From JAJDXW01 sp965223775 (GTDB taxonomy: Bacteria; Pseudomonadota; Gammaproteobacteria; HK1), in the NCBI GenBank assembly GCA_965223775.1, contig OZ245021.1:1984001-2048000 (forward strand): DNA of 64,000 nt. The letters run 5' to 3'. The position numbers and the translations under genes are program-made. Below, piece after piece: positions 7,971 to 16,297 of this stretch (the first letter of the stretch is position 1; the number at the start of each line of letters is the position of its first letter). Below the pieces are notes generated by a model that worked only from the letters and a program-made list of their open reading frames with translations, searched no databases and was not told the origin of the DNA.

Positions 7971-9329
7971 ATGACGATCAGTGAAATTCTCATCAGAGGT
8001 GGGCGCATCGAAGATGCCGACCCGGACTTCGGCTACATCCCCGGCTTTGGAAATACCCACTCCACGGAGGCGGAAGAAGGAGCGCTGCCGATCGGCCGCA
8101 ATTCCCCGCAGCAGCCGCCATTGGGTCTCTATGCAGAGCAGTTCAGCGGAACGTCATTTTCGGTGCCGCGCGCGGGGAACCGACGTTCATGGTTGTACAG
8201 GATCTTGCCCTCGGTGAAACACGGCACGGGATTCGAGGAGGTGGAGACGGATCTCATCCGGACCGCACCTTGCCGGGAGAGCGAGCTCCCGGCCGCGCAG
8301 CTACGCTGGCACCCGATTCCGATCCCCTCCGACGGGCAGACCGACTTTCTCTCCGGGCTGCGCACGATCGCTACCTGCGGCGACGCGGCAATGCAGGCCG
8401 GCATGGCGAGCCACGTATTCGTGGCCGACGCCTCGATGGACCGGAAGTACTTCCACAGTTCGGACGGCGAGCTCTTGGTCGTGCCGCAGCAAAATCCGAT
8501 GAAGTTTCTGACCGAGTTCGGCGTCGTTGTTGCCGAGCCTGGCGAGATCGTCGTCATTCCGCGCGGCGTGAAGTTCCGCGTGGATCTCGTGGACGGCCCG
8601 ATCCGCGGCTACGTCTGCGAGAACTATGGCATGGCGCTGGCGCTGCCCGAGCGCGGGCCGATAGGGGCCAATGGTCTGGCGAACGAGCGGGACTTCCTGT
8701 ACCCGGCCGCGGCGTACGAAGATCTCGAGCAACAGTGTGCTCTCTACCTCAAGGCCCGGGGCCGGATGTTCCGGACGGTGCTGCCGCACTCGCCCCTCGA
8801 TGTGGTGGCCTGGCACGGCAACTGCGCGCCCTGCAAGTACGACCTGCGGCGGTTCTCGCCCGTCGGCTCGACCTTGCTCGATCACCCGGATCCGTCGATC
8901 TACACGGTGTTGACCGCTGCCTCGGACACGCCGGGCACTGCGAACGTCGATTTCGTCATCTTCCCGGAACGCTGGCTGGTGGCGGAGTCGAGCTTCCGCC
9001 CGCCTTGGTACCACATGAACGTCATGAGCGAGTTCATGGGCCTGGTCTACGGGGTCTACGACGCCAAGCCGGGTGGATTCGTACCCGGCGGGATGAGCCT
9101 CCACAACGCCACGATCGCCCACGGGCCGGACACGGAAGCCTTCGAACGAGCCAGCACGAAGGCTCTCGAGCCCGAAAAACTCACGGGCACGATGGCGTTC
9201 ATGTTCGAGACTCGCTACGTGCTGGAGCCGACCGGATACGCGTCCGGCCTCGATCTGATCGACACCGGCTATCCGGACTGCTGGGACGGCCTGAGACGCA
9301 ATTTCCAGGTGCCCGCGCGGACCCCGTGA
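7971..9329 (+). CDS. hmgA: Homogentisate 1,2-dioxygenase
   Basis: Fe(II) ring-cleavage enzyme of tyrosine and phenylalanine catabolism: homogentisate to maleylacetoacetate. The 452-residue length is right for the family. Recognisable segments are YIPGFGNTHSTEA near the N-terminus, LYAEQFSGTSF, PQQNPMKFLTEFG, ENYGMALALPERGPIGANG, and the metal-binding PPWYHMNVMSEFMGLVYG and HNATIAHGPD. A strong ribosome site (AAGGAGG) sits 6 bp before the ATG at 7971. The usual partners maiA, fahA and hppD are not in the window, so the pathway must be completed elsewhere or the gene is an orphan. It is convergent with hyuB. Confidence 0.96.
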   Translation: MTISEILIRGGRIEDADPDFGYIPGFGNTHSTEAEEGALPIGRNSPQQPPLGLYAEQFSGTSFSVPRAGNRRSWLYRILPSVKHGTGFEEVETDLIRTAPCRESELPAAQLRWHPIPIPSDGQTDFLSGLRTIATCGDAAMQAGMASHVFVADASMDRKYFHSSDGELLVVPQQNPMKFLTEFGVVVAEPGEIVVIPRGVKFRVDLVDGPIRGYVCENYGMALALPERGPIGANGLANERDFLYPAAAYEDLEQQCALYLKARGRMFRTVLPHSPLDVVAWHGNCAPCKYDLRRFSPVGSTLLDHPDPSIYTVLTAASDTPGTANVDFVIFPERWLVAESSFRPPWYHMNVMSEFMGLVYGVYDAKPGGFVPGGMSLHNATIAHGPDTEAFERASTKALEPEKLTGTMAFMFETRYVLEPTGYASGLDLIDTGYPDCWDGLRRNFQVPARTP

Positions 9330-9692
9330 GCCCGCTCCATGGCAACCGGGATGGTCTCGAACGCGTGACTGGAATGTGCTGTCGTCCGTGCTCACGTTGT
9401 TTTCTTCTTCCTGGAGTGACCACGAGGTCGGGGAATCTTCCATCTCTGTCATACAGGCGGATTCCGGTCAGCGCGGCGGTACGCGGGCGCCGCCGGAGCG
9501 GACCGCATTTCCGGGAGCTGGAAGGGCGAATTGCGCGAACGCTCTCGCCGACAACGCCGCCCGCTCGGGTCCGACGCCATCTTCGGCCTCGAGGGCACGC
9601 GCCGGGAGGACTCCGGCCGCGCCGCGCCCAGGCATTGATGCTGCGTGTCGTAGTCCGCTGGTAGCGGCGAGGGGAGGGCAGGCGGTCGATTC
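9330..9692 (+). other. Convergent intergenic region, no gene seen
   Basis: About 360 bp between the 3' ends of hmgA and the hydantoinase B gene. Local composition drops around 9395-9450 (T-rich stretch with ttttcttcttcc), which could help transcription end, but I see no clear stem-loop before it. Open frames here are short, arginine- or serine-rich, lack ribosome sites and resemble no known protein. Confidence 0.5.
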
Positions 9693-11414
9693 TCAGGGGT
9701 AGTGCCGGGCGAGGTACTCGGCGCTGAACTTCCCGCTTCGCCGATCCGTTTCGATCTCGTCTGCGGCGCGCTCGGCCGGCGGACCGAGGCCGCCGGCGCC
9801 CGGAGTCTCGATGACCACCCGCTCGTCGGCGCGGATGGGGATGTCGCCCGACTTGTCGCCGAGGGTGCGTTCCGCCCCGTTGTCCCCGAGGATCGCGAAC
9901 CGCCCGCGTCCGCCCGTCTTGCCGCCCGCGAGCCCCCACGGCTCGTGCCGGAACCGCTCCCCGAGCCCGTTGAAGGTGCAATCGTGCCCGAGCGGGCGCA
10001 CGACGCGGCGAAGCCCGAGTCCGCCCCGACGTCTCCCCGCCCCGCCCGAGTCCGGAACGAGGCCGTACTCCTCGACGAGGAGCGGATACTCCATCTCGAT
10101 GGCTTCCACCGGAAGGTTGGAGGTATTGGTCATGTGGACCTGCACCGCGTCCTTGCCGTCCCGGTCCGGGCGGGCGCCCATGCCTCCGCCGAGGGTTTCC
10201 AGGTAGACGTAGGGGATGCCGGTATCGGGATCGGTGCCCGCGAACACCGCCGTCGTGTTCGCCCCGTTCGCCGCCGCCGGAACCCGGTCGGGGAGGGCCT
10301 TGGCGAGGGCGCCGAAGATGACGTCCACGATCCGCTGGCAGGTGTTGGCTCGCGCCGCCACCGAGGCGGGGAACACCGCGTTCACGATGGTCCCGGGGGG
10401 CGCGCTCACCTCGGCCGTGTCGAGTACTCCCTGGCTGTTCGGAATGTCGGGGTCGAGCAGGGACTTCAGCGCATAGCAGGCGCTCGCATGGGTCGCGTTG
10501 ACGGTGGTGTTCATGTTCCCCGGCACCTGCTCCGAGGTGCCGGCGAAGTCGAAGCGGATGTGATCGCCCGCAACCTCGATCCGGACCCGGATGGGCAGGT
10601 CGAAGCGGTCGGTGCCGTCGCTGTCGAGCTGGTCCTCGAACTCGTAGGTCCCGTCCGGGACGGTCGCGATCGCGCTCCGCAGGCGCCGTTCGGCGCGCTC
10701 CATCATGAGCTCGAAGCCGTGCATCACGGTGCCGGCGCCGCGCGCCTCCACGAGCTCGAGCAGCCGGCGGGCGCCGAGCCGGCAGGCCGCGATCTGGGCG
10801 TAGTAGTCGCCGCGGCGCTCGTGCGGGACCCGCACGTTGAGGAGCAGGAGGTCGAGAAGGTCCTGCTGCAGCTCGCCGCGCCGGAACAGGCGCACCACCG
10901 GGATCCGGAGCCCTTCCTGGTATATCTCCGTCATTCCGCCCGCCATGCTCCCGGGGGCCATGCCGCCGATGTCGGCGTGGTGGGCGATGTTGCACACGAA
11001 TCCGACGAGGGATCCTTCGCTGAAGACGGGGAGGGCGAGGTTCACGTCCGGGAGATGGGTGCCCCCCGCCACGTAGGGGTCGTTGGCCACGAACAGGTCG
11101 CCGTCGTGGAGGTCGTTGCCGAACTTCTCGAGCACGCTCTCCATGAGCCCGCTCATCGACGCGATGTGGAGTGGGAGGGACTGCTCGGACTGGGCGACGA
11201 GGCGGCCTCGCACGTCCATGATGGAGGCCGAGTGGTCGCGCCGCTCCTTGATGTTCGTCGAGTAGGCGCTCTTCATGAGGGCGAAGAAGCACTCGTCGGT
11301 GATCGAGCGCAGAGCGTTCGAGAGGATCTCGAGGCCGACCGCGTCGAGCTCGAAGCTCGGGGCGGGCGCGCCGGTCGAGGGGGTCGAGGATGGGGTCACG
11401 GTCATCTCCGTCAT
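9693..11414 (-). CDS. Hydantoinase B/oxoprolinase-family protein
   Basis: The HyuB-type subunit, 573 residues, of the ATP-dependent hydantoinase / 5-oxoprolinase / acetone-carboxylase superfamily. Recognisable stretches include LEILSNALRSITDECFFALMKSAYS in the N-terminal part, IKERRDHSASIMD, DGDLFVANDPYVAGGTHLPD, IAHHADIGG, and GLGERFRHEPWGLAGGK near the C-terminus. The start ATG overlaps the hyuA stop as ATGA, giving translational coupling and equal subunit output. The family members differ in substrate (N-methylhydantoin, 5-oxoproline, ketones), and the sequence does not settle which applies. No allantoinase, carbamoylase or racemase adjoins it. Confidence 0.88.
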   Translation of the reverse strand: MTEMTVTPSSTPSTGAPAPSFELDAVGLEILSNALRSITDECFFALMKSAYSTNIKERRDHSASIMDVRGRLVAQSEQSLPLHIASMSGLMESVLEKFGNDLHDGDLFVANDPYVAGGTHLPDVNLALPVFSEGSLVGFVCNIAHHADIGGMAPGSMAGGMTEIYQEGLRIPVVRLFRRGELQQDLLDLLLLNVRVPHERRGDYYAQIAACRLGARRLLELVEARGAGTVMHGFELMMERAERRLRSAIATVPDGTYEFEDQLDSDGTDRFDLPIRVRIEVAGDHIRFDFAGTSEQVPGNMNTTVNATHASACYALKSLLDPDIPNSQGVLDTAEVSAPPGTIVNAVFPASVAARANTCQRIVDVIFGALAKALPDRVPAAANGANTTAVFAGTDPDTGIPYVYLETLGGGMGARPDRDGKDAVQVHMTNTSNLPVEAIEMEYPLLVEEYGLVPDSGGAGRRRGGLGLRRVVRPLGHDCTFNGLGERFRHEPWGLAGGKTGGRGRFAILGDNGAERTLGDKSGDIPIRADERVVIETPGAGGLGPPAERAADEIETDRRSGKFSAEYLARHYP

Positions 11415-13513
11415 GTTCCGCCGAGGGTGATGTTGAGGTTCGCGTGCCCGTCCACCCGGGCGCGGTCGCCCGGATGCACGACGGTGGTCGCGTCGAGCTG
11501 CTCCACGATGGCCGGGCCGACGATCTCGGCTCCCGGCCGGAGCCGGCTCCGGTCGAAAACGGGGGTCTGCGCCGGCGCGTGCGGCCCGAACCAGACCGGC
11601 CGGATCTCGTCCGGCGGGGGTGCCCCCGTAGTGTCCGCCGCCGTCCCCTGCGCCGCGACGTGGCGCGTGCGGCCGAACGCGGTGAGCCGGACGTTCACCA
11701 CCTCCACCGGGTCGTTGGGGTTGTGATAGCCGTAGGCGACGTCGTGGACCTCGAAGAAGCGGGCCGTGATCGCCGCGATCGACTCGGGCGACGGACCGCC
11801 GTCGAGGACCGCGGGCGGACCGGACGCCACCGGCACCCGGAGTTCGAAGTTCTGGCCGACGTAGCGGGCGTCGAACACGATCTCCACCTCCCGGTCCGCG
11901 TCCGGGACCGCTTCCTCGCGGAACCAGTCCTCGGCCCGCCGGGCGAGCTCCGCCACCGCCGCGGCGAGCTCCCCGGCCGTCTCGGTCTTGAGCTCCAGCC
12001 GCCGCCCGAGCACGAAGTCCTCCTTCAGATCCGCGATGACGAGACCCTGGGCGCAGACGATCCCCGGCACTTCGGGCACCAGTACTTCGCGGATCCCGAG
12101 GGCGTCGGCCACGTCGCGCGCGTGGAGCGGACCGGCCCCCCCGAAGGCGACCAGGGTGAAGTCGCGAGGGTCGTGGCCGCGCTCGACCGAGATGGTGCGG
12201 ATCGCGCGCACCATGTTGGCGACCACCACCCCGACTACCCCGTGCGCGGCCCGCTCGACGCCGTAGCCGAGCTCGCCCGAAACGTCCGCGAACGCCTGTG
12301 CGGCCCGCTCGCGGTCCAGGGCCATGCGCCCGCCGAGGAGGCCCCGGTTCGAGAGCCGGCCGAGCAGCAGGTTCGCGTCGGTGACGGTCGGCGCGGTCCC
12401 GCCTCGCCCGTAGCAGGCCGGCCCGGGGTCGGCCCCCGCGCTCTCCGGCCCGACCTTGAGCAGGCCGTCGCGGTCGAACCAGGCGATGGAGCCGCCGCCT
12501 GCCCCCACCGTCTGCACGTCGATGCTCGGGAGCCGGATCGGAAGGCCCGCCACCGCGCGCTCGAGGGCGACGTCCGCCCGCAGATTGCGCACCAGGGACA
12601 CGTCCGCACTGGTGCCGCCCATGTCGAGGGTAATGAGATCGCGGGGACCGGAGCGTGCCCCGGCATCGATCGCGCCCACCACCCCGGCCGCCGGCCCGGA
12701 CAGGGCGGTGCGAACGGGGAGGGCGCGGGCGCGGGCCGGCGACATGAGGCCGCCGTTCGACTGGTTGATCCCGATGCGGGCGTGCGGCACGCGTTCCGCG
12801 AGCCCCGCTCCGAGGCTCGCCATGTACTCGTCCATGACCGGCTGCAGCCACGCGTTCAGCACCGTGGTGGAGCAGCGTTCGAACTCCCGGAACTCGGGCT
12901 GGACTTCCGACGAGAGCGATACCCGGAGGTCCGGGCGGGCGGCGCGGATCGCCGCTCCGAGGCGCGACTCGTGGTCCGGGTTCTGGAACGCGAAGAGGAG
13001 GCACACCGCGCAGGCGTCCGCCTCGATCTCACCGAGCCGGCCCACCGCCTCCGCGATCGCGGCGTCTCCGAGGGGACGGACCACCCGCCCGCCCGAGGTG
13101 ATTCGCTCCTCCACCTCGAGGCGCCGCTCGCGCGGCACGATGGGAAGAGGCTGGTCGCGGTAGAGGTCGTACATGTGGGGCCGGATCTGGCGCCCGATCT
13201 CGAGGAGGTCGCGGAAGCCGGCCGTCGTGACGAGGACCACCCGCCCCCCGTGGCGCTGGATGATGGCGTTGGTTGCCACCGTGGTCCCGTGCGCAAGCCG
13301 CTGGACGTCTCCGAGCGGGACTCCCGCCTCGGCAAGCTCGCCCAGCCCCTCGAGCACCGCCCGCCCGGGGTTGTCGCGGGTCGAAGGCCGCTTCGCGACC
13401 CGGACCGCTCCATTCTCGGAGCCGATCGCGTAGAAGTCGGTGAACGTCCCTCCGACGTCCACCCCGATGATCCAGCTCACGTCACCTCCGGCCCCCACGG
13501 TCGCCTGCCCCAT
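11411..13513 (-). CDS. Hydantoinase A/oxoprolinase-family protein (ATPase subunit)
   Basis: A 700-residue HyuA-type subunit with an actin/hexokinase-like ATPase fold. It has IIGVDVGGTFTDFYAI at residues 15-30 (phosphate 1 loop), HGTTVATNAIIQR, SGPAAGVVGA, LDMGGTSADVSL (the second phosphate loop), GAGGGSIAWFD and FGGAGPLHA. It works with the HyuB subunit encoded downstream in ATP-driven ring opening or carboxylation; the real substrate is not determinable here. The annotated ATG at 13513 gives a 14-residue leader before the first strand; a start nearer the IIGVDVGG strand is possible. Upstream lies a block of palindromic repeats rather than an obvious promoter. Confidence 0.9.
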   Translation of the reverse strand: MGQATVGAGGDVSWIIGVDVGGTFTDFYAIGSENGAVRVAKRPSTRDNPGRAVLEGLGELAEAGVPLGDVQRLAHGTTVATNAIIQRHGGRVVLVTTAGFRDLLEIGRQIRPHMYDLYRDQPLPIVPRERRLEVEERITSGGRVVRPLGDAAIAEAVGRLGEIEADACAVCLLFAFQNPDHESRLGAAIRAARPDLRVSLSSEVQPEFREFERCSTTVLNAWLQPVMDEYMASLGAGLAERVPHARIGINQSNGGLMSPARARALPVRTALSGPAAGVVGAIDAGARSGPRDLITLDMGGTSADVSLVRNLRADVALERAVAGLPIRLPSIDVQTVGAGGGSIAWFDRDGLLKVGPESAGADPGPACYGRGGTAPTVTDANLLLGRLSNRGLLGGRMALDRERAAQAFADVSGELGYGVERAAHGVVGVVVANMVRAIRTISVERGHDPRDFTLVAFGGAGPLHARDVADALGIREVLVPEVPGIVCAQGLVIADLKEDFVLGRRLELKTETAGELAAAVAELARRAEDWFREEAVPDADREVEIVFDARYVGQNFELRVPVASGPPAVLDGGPSPESIAAITARFFEVHDVAYGYHNPNDPVEVVNVRLTAFGRTRHVAAQGTAADTTGAPPPDEIRPVWFGPHAPAQTPVFDRSRLRPGAEIVGPAIVEQLDATTVVHPGDRARVDGHANLNITLGGT

Positions 13514-13601
13514 GAGACGCGGCCGGGCGCGGCCGTGTCCGGCCGGCCTGGAATCGTTGGGGCGTCATCATCTTTACAGTTGAGCCAAGTCTTCTGCGAG
13601 G

Positions 13602-13685
13602 CTCCCCTGGGAACGCGGGCTTCCAGCCCGCGGTGGGCCGAAGACCCACCATGGTCCACGCGGGCAAGATGTCCGTCTCCCAGGA
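13602..13685. repeat. Palindromic intergenic repeat with shared GCGGGCTTCCAGCCCGC core
   Basis: Consecutive small hairpins: GCGGGCT-TCC-AGCCCGC at 13615-13631 and GGTGGG-CCGAAGA-CCCACC just after it. Outer segments CTGGGA (about 13608) and TCCCAG (about 13678) could close a larger cruciform. The 17-base core is repeated exactly at 35206-35222 inside another non-coding element. The block is non-coding and lies upstream of the hydantoinase genes. It looks like a dispersed extragenic repeat family. Confidence 0.7.
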
Positions 13686-13726
13686 GTGCACCACATGCCT
13701 CGTCGGTCCGAGGCACGGGCAGCCGT

Positions 13727-13954
13727 AGCCCGGAAAAATCACCGACTTTCTGCTGCGGACGCCAATCTGTCGCTTCGCGCTCCCAAGGTCGCCGCGGTAG
13801 CGGGCCGTACTCCCTCAAGCCGCTTCGACGTAGTGTCGGCTACGCCTTCGCCAGCGCGTAAGCGCTCTTGAGGTCCGTGCGGCCCGCTACCACGGCATTC
13901 TGCTTCGCAGCTTCGCGGCGCCCTCGCGGCGAAAATCGGTGATTTTTCCGGGCT
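13727..13954. repeat. REP-doublet-like long inverted repeat
   Basis: A perfect 19-bp inverted repeat (AGCCCGGAAAAATCACCGA at 13727-13745, its complement at 13936-13954) encloses a further matched pair GGTAGCGGGCCG (13796-13807 and 13880-13891) and CCTCAAG/CTTGAGG (13813 and 13867). These form a 228-bp imperfect hairpin centred near 13842. The left arm is preceded by GT (GTAGCCCGG). GTAG heads are typical of REP elements mobilised by RAYT proteins, so this may be two REPs in inverted orientation. The right arm supplies the TAG stop of the adjacent aminotransferase gene. Confidence 0.75.
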
Positions 13955-15251
13955 AGCTCTGCCGGCGGCGCTCCGCGGCCAGGATTTCAAGCGCGTCGGA
14001 CCAGGCGTCGAACGTCTGGCGGACGTCTTCGTCGTCATGGGCGATGGACAGGTAGTACTTGCTCTCGCCCTTCAGGATCCCCCGCTCGAGCAGCAGCTCG
14101 TTCAGGCGCCGGCCGAGGCTTGCATCGCCGCGGAGCGTCCCCCGGTAGTCGGTAATGGGGCCCGGGGCGAACACCGCCTCGAAGCAGGCCGGCACGCCGA
14201 GGACGGTGGCGGAGAAGCCGCGCGCGCGAAGCCGCTCGTCGAATCCCTCCATCAGCCGGTTTCCCGTCGCGTTCAGTCGCTCGTACGTGCCGGGCTCGCG
14301 AAGCACCTCCAGGGTGGCGAGGCCCGCGACCGCCGCGATCGGGTTGCCGGAGAGCGTCCCCACCTGGAACACGAAGCGCTCCTGCCCGACCCGGCTCGCG
14401 TCGAAGTGGGCCATGACCTCCTCGCGTCCCGCGATTGCGGCGAGGGGGTAGCCGCCACCGCAGGCCTTGCCGAGGGTGCAGATGTCCGGGGTGATGCCGT
14501 AGTGCTCCTGCGCACCGCCGTAGGCCATGCGGAAGCCGGTCACCACCTCGTCGAAGATGAGCACGATGTCGTGCTTCGCGGTCAGCTCCCGCAGGCCTTC
14601 CAGAAAGCCCTTGCCCGGCGGGATGATGCGCTGCACCGGCTCGACGATGACCCCCGCGATCTCGTCACCGTGCTCCCTGATGAGGCTCGCCACCGTGTCG
14701 AGGTCGTTGTACGGCGCGACGAGCACCTCGTCGCCCACGCCGGCCGGGATCCCGGCCGAGTCCGGAACCGGGCGCGGGAAGTTGCCGGGGCGTTTCGGCG
14801 CGAGGCTCATGAGGCTCGTGTCGCTCATTCCGTGGTAGCCGCCCTCGAACTTGAGGATCTTGTCGCGGCCGCGATGGCCCCGGGCAAGGCGCATCGCGTA
14901 TGCGTCCGCCTCGGTGCCCGAGCTGACGAAGCGGACCTGCTCGGCGCACGGCACCGCGTCCACGATCGCCTCTGCGAGCTCGATGGCGTAGCGGTTGTTG
15001 GCGAAGAAGGTCGAGCCGAGCTCGAGCTGTTCCTGCACGGCCGCGGTGACCCGGGGATGGGCGTGTCCGGCCAGCATCGGACCCGAGCCGATGAGGTAGT
15101 CGATGTACTCGTTCCCGCTTTCGTCCCAGATCCGGCTCCCGCGCCCGGAGCGAACGATGATGTCCGAGACCGTGTTTCCGAGGCCGCCGGCTGGCATGTA
15201 CTGCCGTGCCTTCTCCACCAGCGCCAGCTCCTGATCGCTTCTTGTCAGCAT
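13953..15251 (-). CDS. Class III PLP aminotransferase, glutamate-1-semialdehyde mutase-like
   Basis: A 432-residue PLP enzyme related to HemL and to omega-amino-acid transaminases. It has SSGTEADAYAMRLAR (110-124), YHG (139-141), IVEPVQ, DEVVTGFR (234-241) and the PLP lysine K262 in TLGKACGGGYPL. Its placement last in an ABC-uptake operon, 86 bp after livF, suggests catabolism of an imported amine or amino acid rather than haem synthesis. Authentic HemL usually has GEVIGGG-like sequence around a TLGKIIGGG lysine, unlike here. The TAG stop lies in the arm of a palindromic repeat, so the C-terminus may have been reset by the repeat insertion. Confidence 0.8.
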   Translation of the reverse strand: MLTRSDQELALVEKARQYMPAGGLGNTVSDIIVRSGRGSRIWDESGNEYIDYLIGSGPMLAGHAHPRVTAAVQEQLELGSTFFANNRYAIELAEAIVDAVPCAEQVRFVSSGTEADAYAMRLARGHRGRDKILKFEGGYHGMSDTSLMSLAPKRPGNFPRPVPDSAGIPAGVGDEVLVAPYNDLDTVASLIREHGDEIAGVIVEPVQRIIPPGKGFLEGLRELTAKHDIVLIFDEVVTGFRMAYGGAQEHYGITPDICTLGKACGGGYPLAAIAGREEVMAHFDASRVGQERFVFQVGTLSGNPIAAVAGLATLEVLREPGTYERLNATGNRLMEGFDERLRARGFSATVLGVPACFEAVFAPGPITDYRGTLRGDASLGRRLNELLLERGILKGESKYYLSIAHDDEDVRQTFDAWSDALEILAAERRRQS

Positions 15252-15337
15252 TTCGCAGTTTCCTCCCGACGGTGAAGAACCGTCCGCAGCAGGGTGGTTT
15301 CAGGCGAACGGTCGCCCGGTTTCGCGGCGCGCGCCGG

Positions 15338-16132
15338 TTACGAGAGCCAGCGCTTGCGCCGGCGGTAGTGCTTCACGTCGCGGAAGCTCTTGCGCGCCCC
15401 GGCTTCCGAGAGCCCGAGATAGAACTCCTTGATGTCCGCGTTCTCCCCAAGCTCCGCCGCTGCGCCCTGCAGCACGATCTTGCCGTTCTCGAGGACGTAG
15501 CCCTCGTCCGCGATCGAGAGCGCGAGCGTCGCATTCTGCTCCACCAGCAGGATGGTCACGTTCTCCTGATCGCGCAGGCGCTTCAGGATCTCGAAGATCT
15601 CCTCGACCAGCATCGGAGCCAGGCCCAGGGAAGGCTCGTCGAGCATGAGCAGCTTGGGCCGGCTCATGAGGCCCCGCCCGATGGACAGCATCTGCTGCTC
15701 GCCTCCCGAGAGATACCCCGATTGCACGGCGATCCGTTCGCCGAGCCGCGGGAAATACGTGAGGACCCGGTCCACGTCCTCTCGTACCTGACGCCAGTTG
15801 CGGTTGGTGTGGGCTCCGGCGATGAGATTCTCGCGGGCGTTCAGGTGCTCGAACACCCGCCGCCCCTCGAACACCTGGGCGAGACCGAGCTTGACGATGT
15901 CGGACGGGTCGTGGCGGTCGATCCGGGTCCCCTGGAAGTCGATGGAGCCCCGCGTCACCTCGCCCCGCTCGGACTTGAGCAGACCCGAGATGGCCTTGAG
16001 GGTGGTGGACTTGCCGGCGCCGTTGGAGCCGAGCAGGGTCACGATTCTGCTCTCCGGCACGTGCAGGTAGACACCCTTCAGAACGAGGATGATGTTGTCG
16101 TAGATGACCTCGATATTGTTGAGGGTCAACAT
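15338..16132 (-). CDS. livF: Branched-chain-type ABC transporter ATP-binding protein LivF
   Basis: A 264-residue ABC ATPase. It has Walker A GSNGAGKST (35-43), Q-loop at AQVFEGRRVF, signature LSGGEQQM, Walker B LLMLDEPSLGLAP and the switch histidine replaced by the LivF-type VEQNA. The basic C-terminal tail (RDVKHYRRRKRWLS) is a trait I associate with HAAT-family LivF proteins found with a CoA ligase. It couples ATP hydrolysis to import through LivHM. It is separated from the substrate-binding gene by 165 bp containing a strong hairpin, and followed by the aminotransferase gene. Confidence 0.93.
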   Translation of the reverse strand: MLTLNNIEVIYDNIILVLKGVYLHVPESRIVTLLGSNGAGKSTTLKAISGLLKSERGEVTRGSIDFQGTRIDRHDPSDIVKLGLAQVFEGRRVFEHLNARENLIAGAHTNRNWRQVREDVDRVLTYFPRLGERIAVQSGYLSGGEQQMLSIGRGLMSRPKLLMLDEPSLGLAPMLVEEIFEILKRLRDQENVTILLVEQNATLALSIADEGYVLENGKIVLQGAAAELGENADIKEFYLGLSEAGARKSFRDVKHYRRRKRWLS

Positions 16133-16235
16133 GCGGGATCCCGTCCTGTTCCACCCAGGGCGCCGGTGTCGAAGCGCCCCGGGCTCTCGAGTGCGTGGGG
16201 GCGGCGGTACGCGGTGCCTTCCGCGGACCTTGCAA

Positions 16236-16263
16236 GGAGGCGGGCCGCGTCCGGCCCGCCTCC
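16236..16263 (-). terminator. Intercistronic hairpin between binding-protein gene and livF
   Basis: A perfect 11-bp stem (GGAGGCGGGCC / GGCCCGCCTCC) with a 6-base loop, but no T-run on either strand. Downstream of a binding-protein gene such hairpins often stabilise the upstream mRNA or reduce read-through, which would let the binding protein exceed the membrane subunits. I rate it as an attenuating or stabilising stem-loop, not a full terminator. Confidence 0.55.
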
Positions 16264-16297
16264 CGACTTCCCCGTGAGCTGTCTCGTCCGGTACCGC

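Noticed and set aside
13727..13954. Integron attC site or CRISPR-like repeat
   Set aside because: The inverted repeat lacks the attC core-site boxes and there is no series of direct repeats with spacers.
13953..15251. Glutamate-1-semialdehyde aminomutase (hemL) for haem synthesis
   Set aside because: The PLP-lysine context TLGKACGGGYPL and location at the end of an uptake operon fit a catabolic aminotransferase better.
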